From contig NZ_JADGMY010000023.1 in assembly GCF_015234515.1 (NCBI RefSeq), positions 618,366-682,365 on the forward strand: a DNA stretch of 64,000 bases, given 5' to 3'. The position numbers and the translations under genes are program-made. The notes below the pieces were generated by a model. The model was given only the letters and a program-made list of their open reading frames with translations, was not told the origin of the DNA and did not search any database. This DNA is from Cellulomonas sp. GTDB taxonomy: Bacteria > Actinomycetota > Actinomycetes > Actinomycetales > Cellulomonadaceae. How positions within the stretch are numbered: position 1 is the stretch's first letter; every line of letters starts with the position of its first letter. Positions 18,832-28,516 of the stretch are shown here, one piece after another.

Positions 18832-19818
18832 TCACACCCGCGCCAGGTCCTTCCACCGTGCCCGCGCCGCCGCATGGTGCTCCTCGATCAGCCCCACGTC
18901 CGGCAGCCGCGTGGCGTGCACCGAGATCCGCCGACCGTCGAGCACGGCGAGGCTCTCGTGCCGCTCCAGCAGCACCGGCGCGACCTGCGTCGTCCACGTC
19001 CGCGGGTGGAACGTCAGTACCAGCCGGTCGAACAGCCGGTGCACGTCGGCGCGCAGCAGCAGCCCGCCGTCGTCGGCGTGCTCCGGTCGGTCGGCGAACC
19101 GGTACAGGTGCGCCGCGTCCAGGACCATCTCCGGCTGCGCACCCGTGACGGCGCACGTGGCCCCGTACCGGTCGAGCAGGTGCTCGCGGAAGCGCTGCTG
19201 CCCGACGCGTCGTCGCACGACCGCCTCGACGTGCCCGCCCGTGATCGGGGCGCCGTGGCGCAGCAGCTCGGCCTCGAGCGCCTCCTCGACGCCCCCGAAC
19301 TCCTCGAGCATCGTCAGCGCCCGCGCCCAGTCGAGCCGGCGGATCGCGTTCTGCCGGTCGGCGCCGGCGTAGACACCCTCGAGCGCGCGGACGGGCAGCG
19401 GGGAGTCGAGCGTCCGCCACGAAGAGCGGTAGACGGCGGAGTACCGGGTCACCGCCATGTCCTTCAGGACCGGCTCGTCGAACTCCGCCTTGCAGTCGTT
19501 GCAGCGGTACCGCGGGAGTGCCCGCTTGCGCGCCGTGGCGTCCGCCGACCCGCACTGAGGACACCGGCGCATCGTCTTCACGCCCGGTCCGCTGGTGACG
19601 TCCTCGACCACGCCGTGGCCCAGGATCAACTGACCGTCCCGCACGACCAGCAGGTCACCGGGCGCGATTGCCTTGTGGTTGACGACGTTCGAGTCGTACT
19701 CGTACCGGTGCCCCAGGACGTCGCCGTACCCGCCGCCGACGAGCTCGTCGGTCGTCCCCGTGTAGCAGCTCCAGGCGGTCGGCGTCGCTGCCGACCCGAC
19801 CCGCCGCTGGACCTCCAT
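18832..19818 (-). CDS. HNH endonuclease with N-terminal PUA/EVE-like region and zinc ribbon
   Basis: YEYDSNVVNHKAIAPGDLLVVRDG...LGHGVVEDV; CPQCG..RYRCNDCKAEF; YGATCAVTGAQPEMVLDAAHLYRF...NGGLLLRADVHRLFDR-type HNH. Confidence 0.85.
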   Translation of the reverse strand: MEVQRRVGSAATPTAWSCYTGTTDELVGGGYGDVLGHRYEYDSNVVNHKAIAPGDLLVVRDGQLILGHGVVEDVTSGPGVKTMRRCPQCGSADATARKRALPRYRCNDCKAEFDEPVLKDMAVTRYSAVYRSSWRTLDSPLPVRALEGVYAGADRQNAIRRLDWARALTMLEEFGGVEEALEAELLRHGAPITGGHVEAVVRRRVGQQRFREHLLDRYGATCAVTGAQPEMVLDAAHLYRFADRPEHADDGGLLLRADVHRLFDRLVLTFHPRTWTTQVAPVLLERHESLAVLDGRRISVHATRLPDVGLIEEHHAAARARWKDLARV

Positions 19819-20084
19819 GGGCCGAGCTCATCAGCCGGCGCCCCGCGCGACAAGTGTTCCTCCGGCCGTTCACCCTCGTGGCGGCGCGCGCGCCGGCCTG
19901 CGACGTTGTACCGGCCGAGCAGCGTCATGGCCGCCGCCGTGGCCAGAAGGAGGACGGGGGAGCGCATGGTCGTGCACCTCCCGCGGCGATGAGCGCGGCT
20001 GCGTTCACACCTCACGGGGAACCACATCTAGGGCGACGGGCCCGCGCGGAATGCCCCGAGACGTCCCACCTGCGACGCGGATCG

Positions 20085-20609
20085 TCACAGGTCCTCGTGC
20101 CCCGTCCCGGGGACTCGATCCGGGTCGATCCCCAGACGCTTCTCCTCGCGTGCGAGGTCGGCGGCATCGCGTGACAGCAGGATCAGGATCACGATGTCGC
20201 TGAGCTGCTGGACGCCGACCCGCCCACCGTTCTCGAGGTCCCAGAACGTCCGCGGGAGCGACCCGCGGTCCACCTGGACCGACGTGCCGAGTGTCGTCCC
20301 GACGAGCGCGCAGAGGTCGGCGTAGGCGTTCTTCAGCTCCGCCGGTGCCGCCTTGACGGCGTCGGAGACGTTCACGGTGAGCTTGTCGAGGGTTCCGCCG
20401 GTGGCCTCGTCCGACAGCACGAACGCCCGCGCGCGGTCGTCGTTGGTGCCCAGATTCGTGGTGAACCGGACGGCGTTCCGTGTCTCGAGCCGCACGGACC
20501 ACCCGCGAGCGGCGGCGAGGTCGAGCGCGGTCTGCCTCCCGGTCGGCCACGTGAGGGCGCCGAAGGCGCGCAGCAGGTCGTTGATCTGGTCGGGTCTGGC
20601 TGTTCGCAT
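20085..20609 (-). CDS. conserved ~174-aa protein, copy 1 of local family (possibly DUF6301-like)
   Basis: MRTARPDQINDLLRAFGALTWPTGRQTALDLAAARGWSV... closely matches copy 3. Confidence 0.75.
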   Translation of the reverse strand: MRTARPDQINDLLRAFGALTWPTGRQTALDLAAARGWSVRLETRNAVRFTTNLGTNDDRARAFVLSDEATGGTLDKLTVNVSDAVKAAPAELKNAYADLCALVGTTLGTSVQVDRGSLPRTFWDLENGGRVGVQQLSDIVILILLSRDAADLAREEKRLGIDPDRVPGTGHEDL

Positions 20610-20718
20610 CAGGGGCCTCGTCCCGAGCGGTCACGTCTGGAGGACGCGAAGGCGGCGTGCGACCGAGGCAGGCGACGCGGTCCGCGAGCGCGGGCGTCCC
20701 TGGAGTGGAGCGCGATGT

Positions 20719-21106
20719 TCACAGGGCCTCGCGTCCCGTACCCGGGATGCGGCCGGAGTCGATCCCCCAGCCGCTCCTCGCCACGCTCGAGGTCCGCGAC
20801 CTCCTGCGAGCGCAGGACGATGACGACGGACTCGAGCCTCCGGACCACGACTCGTCCACCACTGGCGATGTCCCACACGGTCCGGGCGTGCTCCCACGCG
20901 TCGGTGCGCACCGGTTCGCCCAGCTCGGTCTGGACCGCAGCCGCCACGTCTCGCTGGGCGCCGTCCAGACCTGCAGGCGTTCCGGGATCCCGGTCGGAGA
21001 CGTGGACCGTCAGGTCGAGGACTCGGCTGTCTGCACCGTCCGGCCTGATCAGAGCCCGGAAGGCACGCAGGAGCGCCCGGATCTGACAGGCGGATGCTGT
21101 CTGCAC
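20719..21106 (-). pseudogene. decayed middle copy of the ~174-aa family
   Basis: VQTASACQIRALLRAFRALIRPDG...LDLTVHVSD lacks ~48 residues present in both flanking copies; frameshift in CCCCC/GGGGG at 20764-20768; corrected frame reads LGIDSGRIPGTGREAL* as in siblings. Confidence 0.75.
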
Positions 21107-21210
21107 GGGATGTCCTCCTCGGTCTGCCACGGCCAGATCGTGTCGGGTTCGCCGTCGTGAGCCGGCAGGACGCGGTCCCTCCGTTGGGCGCCCTCGGTGC
21201 TGGTGACGGT

Positions 21211-21735
21211 CTAGAGGTCCTCGTCTCCCGCCCCGGTGATGCGGTTCGGGTCGAGGCCCAGTCGCTTGTCCTCACGGAGGAGGTCGGCGGCGTCGCGCGA
21301 GATCAGGATCATGATCACGATGTCGTCGAGCCGCTGGAAGCCGACCCGCCCGCCGTTGTCGAGGTCCCAGAACGTCCGCGGGTTCGACCCCCGCTCCACG
21401 TATACCGGTGCGCCCAGCGCGTTCTCGGCGACCGCGCAGAGGTCGGTGTAGGCCTTCCTCAGCTCGGTCGGTGCTGCCGCCTCGGCGTCCGAGACGTTGA
21501 CGGTGAGCTTGTCGAGGAGTCCGCCGGTGGCCTCGTCCGACAGCACGAGCGCGCGTGCGCTGTCGTCGTTGGTGCCGAGGTTCGTGATGAAGCTGACGGA
21601 GTTCTTCGTCTCGAGCTCCACGGACCACCCGCGCGCGGCGGCGAGGTCGAGCGCGGTCTGCCGCCCGGTCGGCCAGGTGACGGCTCCGAAGGCGCGCAGC
21701 AGGTCGCTGATCTGGTCGGGTGATGCGGTTCGCAC
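21211..21735 (-). CDS. conserved ~174-aa protein, copy 3 of local family (possibly DUF6301-like)
   Basis: MRTASPDQISDLLRAFGAVTWPTGRQTALDLAAARGWSVELETKNS...; near-identical organisation to copy 1. Confidence 0.75.
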   Translation of the reverse strand: MRTASPDQISDLLRAFGAVTWPTGRQTALDLAAARGWSVELETKNSVSFITNLGTNDDSARALVLSDEATGGLLDKLTVNVSDAEAAAPTELRKAYTDLCAVAENALGAPVYVERGSNPRTFWDLDNGGRVGFQRLDDIVIMILISRDAADLLREDKRLGLDPNRITGAGDEDL

Positions 21736-22203
21736 CGTGGGTCTCCTCGTGAGCGGGGATCAGGTGAGGCTGGACGGATGAGACTGGGATCGACCGTGAC
21801 CTCGACGCCGGCCAGTGCGGAGTGAGCTCAAGAAGGGTCGCCACAGCGTCGATTCCTCCGCATGGCGAGTGACTGGCGACGTTCCGAAGTCTCCATCGAG
21901 AGCTTGCTGCGTGGATCCCCTCCGCCATCATGTGGAGGCTCCGCACAGCCGGTGCGTAGCAGGCGCCGGGTTGGGGGAGCGCGCCAGGCGCGACGAGGAC
22001 AGCGCATCGCCGGTGCGAGACGGCGTCCCTCCACCGCATCGCCCATGGCGCCGGTGCGGAAGCAGCGCTCCGATCGATGGGCCTATGTCACTCTCGGGTT
22101 CATCGGCGCAGGTTACGGACTGCTTCGGCTTGTCGACGTCTTCGGCTGACGGGCTTCTCCAGGGACGGATCCGGGGATGACCCCTGACCCAGCGGATCGA
22201 GCA

Positions 22204-25200
22204 CTACCGAGCCTGCGCGGCGTCACCCCCCCCGCTGACGTACGTCCCCACGCCCCGCACCCGCACGCGTCCCCACTCCAACGCGAGCGCGAGCCCCTCG
22301 TCCAGCCGCTTCCCGATCGCCTCGGTGACGCGCCGTCCCCCGAACATCTGCAGTGCCCGCCGCTTCAGCTCGTCCGCCGACGCACCCCCCGTCTCCTCGG
22401 CGGCCACGCGCAGGGCGTTCGCGATCTCCACGAGCGACACCTCGTCCACCGGCCGGCTCGTCCCGTCGGCCGCGGACCGCACCTCGAACCACGTCCGCGG
22501 CTCCACGCCCGCGGGCCAGTAGAAGTCGTCACCCGCCGGTTGGTTCTCCGCCGGCACGAGCCTCCGGATCGCCGCCTTGCGCTCCTCACCGACACGCCCC
22601 AGCCCGTACGCGCCCGCCACGATCTTGGCGAGGCGGTCGGGGTGGATCGGGCCCTCGGTGGTGATCGCATCGACGACGGCCGCACGCACCTCCGCGGCCG
22701 CGCGCGCATCGGGGAGCCGGTTGAGCGTCGAGACCGTGCCCAGGACGCCCGGGGACCACTCCTCGTGGTCCCGGACAGCGGGGTGCCGACGCATGGGCAC
22801 AGCGGGAAGGTCCAGCACAGAGGCCCGTGACCCGGCGTGCGCCTCGCTCGCGGGGAGCACAGCCGAGCCGCCGGCGACGGCGAGCATCCCGACCTCGGCC
22901 TCGTCGACCACGTCCTCGACCACGTCGTCGACGTCCCCGTCCACCACGTCCCACGCGAGCGCGTCACCGTCCACGACGACCCGCAGCGCATCGACCGCCG
23001 GCGACCCGTAGTCCACAGCCCCGGCACCAGCAGCCCCCGCACCCGCGGCGTCCGTCGCCTCATCAGCCACCGACCCGCGCTCCGCTTCCCGCGCCGCCTC
23101 CCGCAGCACCTCCCGCGCCCGCTCCACCGCCGCCGCCAACCGCGCCAGCGTCTCCTCGCGCTGCTGCACCCACTCCGGCAGCCACACCCGCTCGACCCCG
23201 GGCCACCGCATCAGCCCCTGCAGCACTTCCACCGGCAGCCCGTCGCGGTCGCCCACGGTCCGCCGCGCGCGCCACGTCGGGCCGTCGAGCAGGACGGCGA
23301 CCAGCGGCTGGTCGGGGTCGTCTGCGGTCGCGATCGACACGTCCACGCGGAAGTCCGACAGCCCCACGTCGGTCCGCACGGCGTACCCGGCCAGCCGCAG
23401 CTCGGCGGCCAGGTCGTCGCGGTGGTGGTCCACGACGCTGCGTCGTCGCCCGTCCGCGGCCGCGACCTCGACGCCGTGTGCCGCGAGCTCCAGGTACGCC
23501 CGCAGGTGCTTGGTCCCCACCTGCGTCGACTCCTCGGCCCGCAGCGCCTCGGGCGCAAAGCTCGCGTACAGCACCACCTGACGCCGGGCGCGCGTCACGG
23601 CGACGTTGAGCCGCCGCTCACCACCCGGCTTGGACAGCGGCCCGAAGTTGAGCGGCACGACACCGCGGTCGTTCGCGCTGAACGCGACGGAGAACAGGAT
23701 GCAGTCGCGCTCGTCGCCCTGGACGTTCTCGAGGTTCTTGACGAACAGCCCGTCGGCCTCGTCGAGCGCGGCGACGATGCGCTCGTCGCCGCTGTCACGC
23801 AGCAGGTTGTCGATGAGGTCGCGCTGCTGGGCGTTGAACGTGATGATCCCGAGCGACGGCGCGCGCCCCGGTGACGCGGCGAAGCGGGCGCGCACGTCCG
23901 CGACGATCGCGTCCGCCTCGACGGGGTTCGTGCGCAGCGCCTTGCCCTTGCCCGACCGCTGGAACGTCCCGTCGACGCGGACCAGCGAGATCCCGTACCC
24001 CGCGGGGTGCGCGCGGGTGTCGCCCGGCAGCGGCGCGGGGAACGACGACAGCCGGTCCTCGTAGTAGAGCCGGTTGCTGAACGCAATGAGCGACTCGTCC
24101 TGGCTGCGGTAGTGCCACGACAGCCACCGGCTCGGCACCCGCGCCTGCACGCACTCCGAGAGGATCGACTCCTCGTCGACCACGGTCTCGACCGTGACCT
24201 CCTCGTCGTCCTCGACGGTCGCGTTGGTCTCCGCGACCTGCGTGGGCGGCATCTGCTTGCTGTCGCCGACGACGACCACGGACGACGCCCGGCCCATCGC
24301 GCCGATCGCGTCGGCGACGCGGATCTGCGAGGCCTCGTCGAACACGACGACGTCGAACAGCCCGGGCCGGGCGGGGAAGAACCGCGCGACCGACTCGGGG
24401 CTCATGAGCGTGCACGGCATGATCTGCGTGATCAGCTCGCCGTAGTGCTCCATGAGCGCGCGCACGGTCATGCCGCCGCGCTCGCGCTTGAGCTGGCGGA
24501 CCAGCCCGCCGATCTGCCCGGCGCCCGACGTCACGTCGAACCGGCGCAGCGCCAGCACCTGGTCGGGGATGGCCTGCGGCAGCTCGGCCCGCACGGCGCG
24601 CGTCGCCTGCGTGAAGCGCTCGATCGTGCGGTTGTGCGCCGCGACGTCGAAGTCGCCCAGCGCGGTCGCCTCGGCACGCTCGGCCAGCGACGTGCGTGCG
24701 GCGCCGCGGTCGAACGCGAGCACCGCCTCGTCGGGTGGGACGCGGCCGTCGAGGATCGCCCGGCGCGCGACGTCCATGCCGCTGCGCCGCAGCGGCTCGA
24801 GGTGCTGGACGAGGCCCACCCAGTGGTCGAGGGTCGCGGTGGACTCCAGGCGGCGGTCGGTGCGCGTCGTCCACCACGTGGTGAGGAAGCCGTCGTCGCC
24901 GGACCACCTCTCCCGCGCCGACGTGTCGGTGGCGATGGCCGCGTCCAGGCCGGCCCAGCTCTCCGCCAGCTCCGTCAGCGGCGTCAGCGCGTGGCCCTGC
25001 GGGGTCCCGGAGTAGAACGCGCGCAGGTCGTCGCCCCGGGCGGACCCGTCGACGGCCAGCACCTCACCCAGCCACATCAACACGTCGACGTTGTCGCGCA
25101 TCCACCCCGCGGCCTGCGGGTCGCCGGGGTTCCAGCCGTCGGCGGCGAAGGGCAGCGGCGTCTGCGCCACCAGCGCGCGCAGCTCGGTGACCTTGGCGTA

Positions 25201-28200
25201 CGTCGCGGCCAGGTCCCCGGTCAGGGTCGAGAGCTCCTTGAGCGGCACCTGCGAGGGCGGCACGACGAGCGCGTCGAGGAGCTGCGCGAGCACGGCCCGG
25301 CGCCGCTTCTTGCGTCCGAAGAACCCCGACGCGTCAGCCGCGAGTGCCGCCGCGTGCACGGCGGCGACGTCGCGCAGCATGACGACGGGCGCGACGACCT
25401 GCCGCCACTCGCCCCCACCGCCGGCCAGCGCGTCCGCCGCCGCGCGCACGCGCTGCAGGTGCGGGCGCCACGCCGTGTCGAGCACCGTGGCCAGGGTCGC
25501 GAGCGGGTACCGGGGCGCGTCGGCGAGCCGGGCCCACGTCGCCGCGTCCTGCGCCGAGCGCAGCCGGCCGAGCCGGGGCAGGTCCAGACCGTGCGCCTGC
25601 GCATCCGCTATCGCCGCGTCGAGACGCTGCGCCGCGGCGTGCACCCGACCCACGTCGAACGGGCCGTCCGGCCGCACGTCCACGAACCGCCACGGGTGCC
25701 GCGGGCGGGGCCGGGCCAGGTCGGCGACGTCGGGCAGGTCACGCAGGACGCCCCGGATCTCCGCGAGCTGCTCGGGTGTCCCGCCGGCGACGAGCGTGGC
25801 GGGCACGTCCAGCGGCGTGATGGCCGGGTCGGACGCGAGCTCGAAGCTGCGCGCCGAGTACAGGGAGTGCCCGGCGGCGTTCTGCTCGTGCAGCCGGGCC
25901 GCGTACGTGGCGAGGCGTCGGCGGGCGGCGGACGCGGTCTCCGAGCCGGCCCGCAGCGCGTCGAGGTCCGGCGTCGCGTGCAGCGCGAGCGCGGCGCGGA
26001 GCTGCGCGCGGACGGCCGCCGGGCGCGCGCCCTTGTCGTGCAGGTCCAGCGACAGGTGCCCCAGGCCGACAGCCTCGAGCCGCGTCTTGACGACGTCCAG
26101 CGCCGCGCGCTTCTCGGCGACGAACAGCACGCGCCGCCCCTCGGCCAGCGAGCGCGCCAGGAGGTTGGTGATCGTCTGCGACTTGCCCGTCCCCGGTGGG
26201 CCCTCGAGCACGAACGTCCGGCCCGCGACGGCGTCGGCGACGGCCTCGAGCTGCGAGCTGTCCGCCGGCACGGGGACGGCGGCGTCGAGCAGGTCGAGGT
26301 CGACGTCCTGCGGCGGGGGAGTCGGGTCGGCGAACGCGTCGAGCGGCGTGTGCACGAGGTGCCGCACCAGCGGGTTCTGCGTGAGCGTCTCCCAGTGCTG
26401 GTCGAGGTCCTTCCACAGCGGGAACTTCGCGAACTGCAGGATCGCGAGGTCGACCGTCTCCTCGACGCGGAACGGCAGGCCGGCCACCGCGATCGCGCGC
26501 CGCACCGCGTCGAACGCCGCCGCCAGGTCGATGCCCGACGCGTCCTCACCCGGTTCGGCCAGGCCCGGGATCTCCAGCCCGAACGAGACGCGCAGCTTCT
26601 CCAGCAGGCAGTAGTTGGGCGTCGACGCGCCCGCCTCGTCGACGCGGATGCGGTACGCCTGCCCGCGGCTCGTCGTGGACAGGTGCACCGGCACCAGCAC
26701 GAGCGGGGAGCGCAGGTCCCGGTCGTTGAACCGCCAGCTGAGCATGCCGAACGCGAGGTAGAGGTTGTTCGACCCCGTCTCCTGGACGATCGTCCTCGCC
26801 TTGTACGTCAGGTACCGCAGCTTGCTCGTGTACGACGCGGACGTGATGTCGATGTACGCGGAGCGCTTGTCCGCCAGGAGGAGCTCGCGCGTCTCCTCGG
26901 GCAGGTCCCGGCCGTAGCGGATACCGCGCGCGGCGTCGACCTCCGCGACGACGTCGGAGGCCACGAGCCGGATCGGCACGTTGGCGCTGATCTGGTCCTC
27001 GAGCCGCCCGAGCGCCTCGCCCGGGACCTCGAGGCGGAACCCCGCCCGGTCCGTGTAGTGGATGAGCCGGTTGCGCAGGCTCAGGTCGAGCAGGGAGTTC
27101 TTCCACCGGCCGACGCGCGCGGGCACGTCGCGGCGGTCGTCCCCGGCGCGCTCCGACGGGGACCCGCGGTACGCCTCGATGGTCGGCCCGGCGCCGGGCG
27201 TGTACTCGTGGACGACGACCTGCCCGTCGGCCCCCACCGAACGGCTGGGCAGCGGGAGGATCCCCGCGAGCCGCGCCTGGCGGACGTCCGTGACGCCCAC
27301 GGCGTCGGCGAGGTCCCGCGCGAGCTTGCTCCGCCCGGCCCGTCGCGCCACCTCGAACGGCTGCGACTCGACGCCTCCCGTCAGCGCCGTCGTCTCGACG
27401 AGCCCGACGAGGCCCAGGTCCACGAGGTTGATCAGGTCCGCGACCTCGGACGTCGCGACCATGCCGAGGGTCGTGTCCTGCCGCCAGTACCCGACGACCA
27501 CGTGCCCCGCGAACAGCCACAGCGTCGGGTTGATCCCCGCCTGCTCGAGCGCGGCCGCGTACGTCACCGTCGTGTCGAGGCAGGTGCCGAGGCGCCCCTC
27601 GAGCACCTCGGCCGGCGTCCGGACCTTCTGACCCACGTCGCCCCACGACGCGGGCGGCTCGGCGTACCGCACGTCGCGCGCCCGGATCGCGTCGTAGACG
27701 GACGCGGCGATGGCGTCGACGCGCTCGGGGTCCTCCGACTGGTAGCCGTCGAGCGCGGAGCGTCCCGTGGACGCGCGCAGCAGGTCCGACGCCTCGACCA
27801 GGAGCGGTGCGATCGCGGCCGCGTTGGGCTGGACGTGCGCGGCGAGCATCTCGAGCGCGAGGTGCGCGGGCCGGGCCATCCACTGGTGGGACGCGAGGAC
27901 CTGCACATCGACGGACCCGGTGGCGAGCACCACCCCGGCCGCGTCGCGCAGCACCGTGCGGATCCGTCCGGGCTGCTGCTCGTCGACCGCGAGCATGCGC
28001 CCCGGGTCCAGGACCAGGTCGACGGCCCGCAGCATCGTCGGTTGCCCCGCGGCCAGGTCGAGGAGGTGCACCTTCGGCCCGCCGAGGGACCCGCTCGCGC
28101 ACACGACGTCGACCTCGAGCGACGCGCCGCGCGAGTCCGCGGCGACGCCGGTCACCGTGACCTCGTCGATGACGCCGATGCGGCTGTGGGCCATCGCGTA

Positions 28201-28281
28201 GCTGAGGACGGGGAGAGCCGTGATCGAGATGGTCGCGCCGGCCGCCGCGTCCACGTCGCCGTGGTGGTCCCCGTCGTTCAC
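22204..28281 (-). CDS. DUF4011-SF1 helicase-Vsr-like nuclease-DUF3320 protein (Hhe-type)
   Basis: DUF4011-like N-term VGRWKNSLLDLSLRNRLIHYT; LEGPPGTGKSQTITNLLA; VVFDEASQIRVADAIGAMGRA; VVVGDSKQMPPT; Vsr-like GLSDFRVDVSIA...VAVLLDGPTW; DUF3320-like C-term. Likely GTG start at 28281 (ORF extends to 28416). Confidence 0.9.
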   Translation of the reverse strand: MNDGDHHGDVDAAAGATISITALPVLSYAMAHSRIGVIDEVTVTGVAADSRGASLEVDVVCASGSLGGPKVHLLDLAAGQPTMLRAVDLVLDPGRMLAVDEQQPGRIRTVLRDAAGVVLATGSVDVQVLASHQWMARPAHLALEMLAAHVQPNAAAIAPLLVEASDLLRASTGRSALDGYQSEDPERVDAIAASVYDAIRARDVRYAEPPASWGDVGQKVRTPAEVLEGRLGTCLDTTVTYAAALEQAGINPTLWLFAGHVVVGYWRQDTTLGMVATSEVADLINLVDLGLVGLVETTALTGGVESQPFEVARRAGRSKLARDLADAVGVTDVRQARLAGILPLPSRSVGADGQVVVHEYTPGAGPTIEAYRGSPSERAGDDRRDVPARVGRWKNSLLDLSLRNRLIHYTDRAGFRLEVPGEALGRLEDQISANVPIRLVASDVVAEVDAARGIRYGRDLPEETRELLLADKRSAYIDITSASYTSKLRYLTYKARTIVQETGSNNLYLAFGMLSWRFNDRDLRSPLVLVPVHLSTTSRGQAYRIRVDEAGASTPNYCLLEKLRVSFGLEIPGLAEPGEDASGIDLAAAFDAVRRAIAVAGLPFRVEETVDLAILQFAKFPLWKDLDQHWETLTQNPLVRHLVHTPLDAFADPTPPPQDVDLDLLDAAVPVPADSSQLEAVADAVAGRTFVLEGPPGTGKSQTITNLLARSLAEGRRVLFVAEKRAALDVVKTRLEAVGLGHLSLDLHDKGARPAAVRAQLRAALALHATPDLDALRAGSETASAARRRLATYAARLHEQNAAGHSLYSARSFELASDPAITPLDVPATLVAGGTPEQLAEIRGVLRDLPDVADLARPRPRHPWRFVDVRPDGPFDVGRVHAAAQRLDAAIADAQAHGLDLPRLGRLRSAQDAATWARLADAPRYPLATLATVLDTAWRPHLQRVRAAADALAGGGGEWRQVVAPVVMLRDVAAVHAAALAADASGFFGRKKRRRAVLAQLLDALVVPPSQVPLKELSTLTGDLAATYAKVTELRALVAQTPLPFAADGWNPGDPQAAGWMRDNVDVLMWLGEVLAVDGSARGDDLRAFYSGTPQGHALTPLTELAESWAGLDAAIATDTSARERWSGDDGFLTTWWTTRTDRRLESTATLDHWVGLVQHLEPLRRSGMDVARRAILDGRVPPDEAVLAFDRGAARTSLAERAEATALGDFDVAAHNRTIERFTQATRAVRAELPQAIPDQVLALRRFDVTSGAGQIGGLVRQLKRERGGMTVRALMEHYGELITQIMPCTLMSPESVARFFPARPGLFDVVVFDEASQIRVADAIGAMGRASSVVVVGDSKQMPPTQVAETNATVEDDEEVTVETVVDEESILSECVQARVPSRWLSWHYRSQDESLIAFSNRLYYEDRLSSFPAPLPGDTRAHPAGYGISLVRVDGTFQRSGKGKALRTNPVEADAIVADVRARFAASPGRAPSLGIITFNAQQRDLIDNLLRDSGDERIVAALDEADGLFVKNLENVQGDERDCILFSVAFSANDRGVVPLNFGPLSKPGGERRLNVAVTRARRQVVLYASFAPEALRAEESTQVGTKHLRAYLELAAHGVEVAAADGRRRSVVDHHRDDLAAELRLAGYAVRTDVGLSDFRVDVSIATADDPDQPLVAVLLDGPTWRARRTVGDRDGLPVEVLQGLMRWPGVERVWLPEWVQQREETLARLAAAVERAREVLREAAREAERGSVADEATDAAGAGAAGAGAVDYGSPAVDALRVVVDGDALAWDVVDGDVDDVVEDVVDEAEVGMLAVAGGSAVLPASEAHAGSRASVLDLPAVPMRRHPAVRDHEEWSPGVLGTVSTLNRLPDARAAAEVRAAVVDAITTEGPIHPDRLAKIVAGAYGLGRVGEERKAAIRRLVPAENQPAGDDFYWPAGVEPRTWFEVRSAADGTSRPVDEVSLVEIANALRVAAEETGGASADELKRRALQMFGGRRVTEAIGKRLDEGLALALEWGRVRVRGVGTYVSGGGDAAQAR

Positions 28282-28444
28282 AGGCGTCCTCTCGGTCGTC
28301 GGGCGCGTCCGCAGCCCGACATGTCCATGTCGGCACGCGTCGGCCGGTCCTGAAGGGCGCCGCCGAGGCCCTCCGGACTGTAGCGGGGAGGTCCGACGAG
28401 CCGGTCGACCCGGCACCGGCCCACGGGCACAGCGCCGCCGCGCC

Positions 28445-28516
28445 TCAGCTCCCCGCCGGGCCTCAGCTCCCCGTCGGGTTCAGCTCCCCGTCGGGTTCAG
28501 CTGCCCGTCGGGTTCA
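28445..28516. repeat. 17-bp tandem repeat (CAGCTCCCCGTCGGGTT)n at 3' end of next gene
   Basis: TCA (TGA on minus) at 28514, 28497, 28480, 28463, 28445. Confidence 0.85.

Noticed and set aside
24007-28353. 1448-aa plus-strand ORF
   Set aside because: Antisense to the clearly recognisable Hhe-type protein; composition is a GC-rich shadow frame with no motifs.
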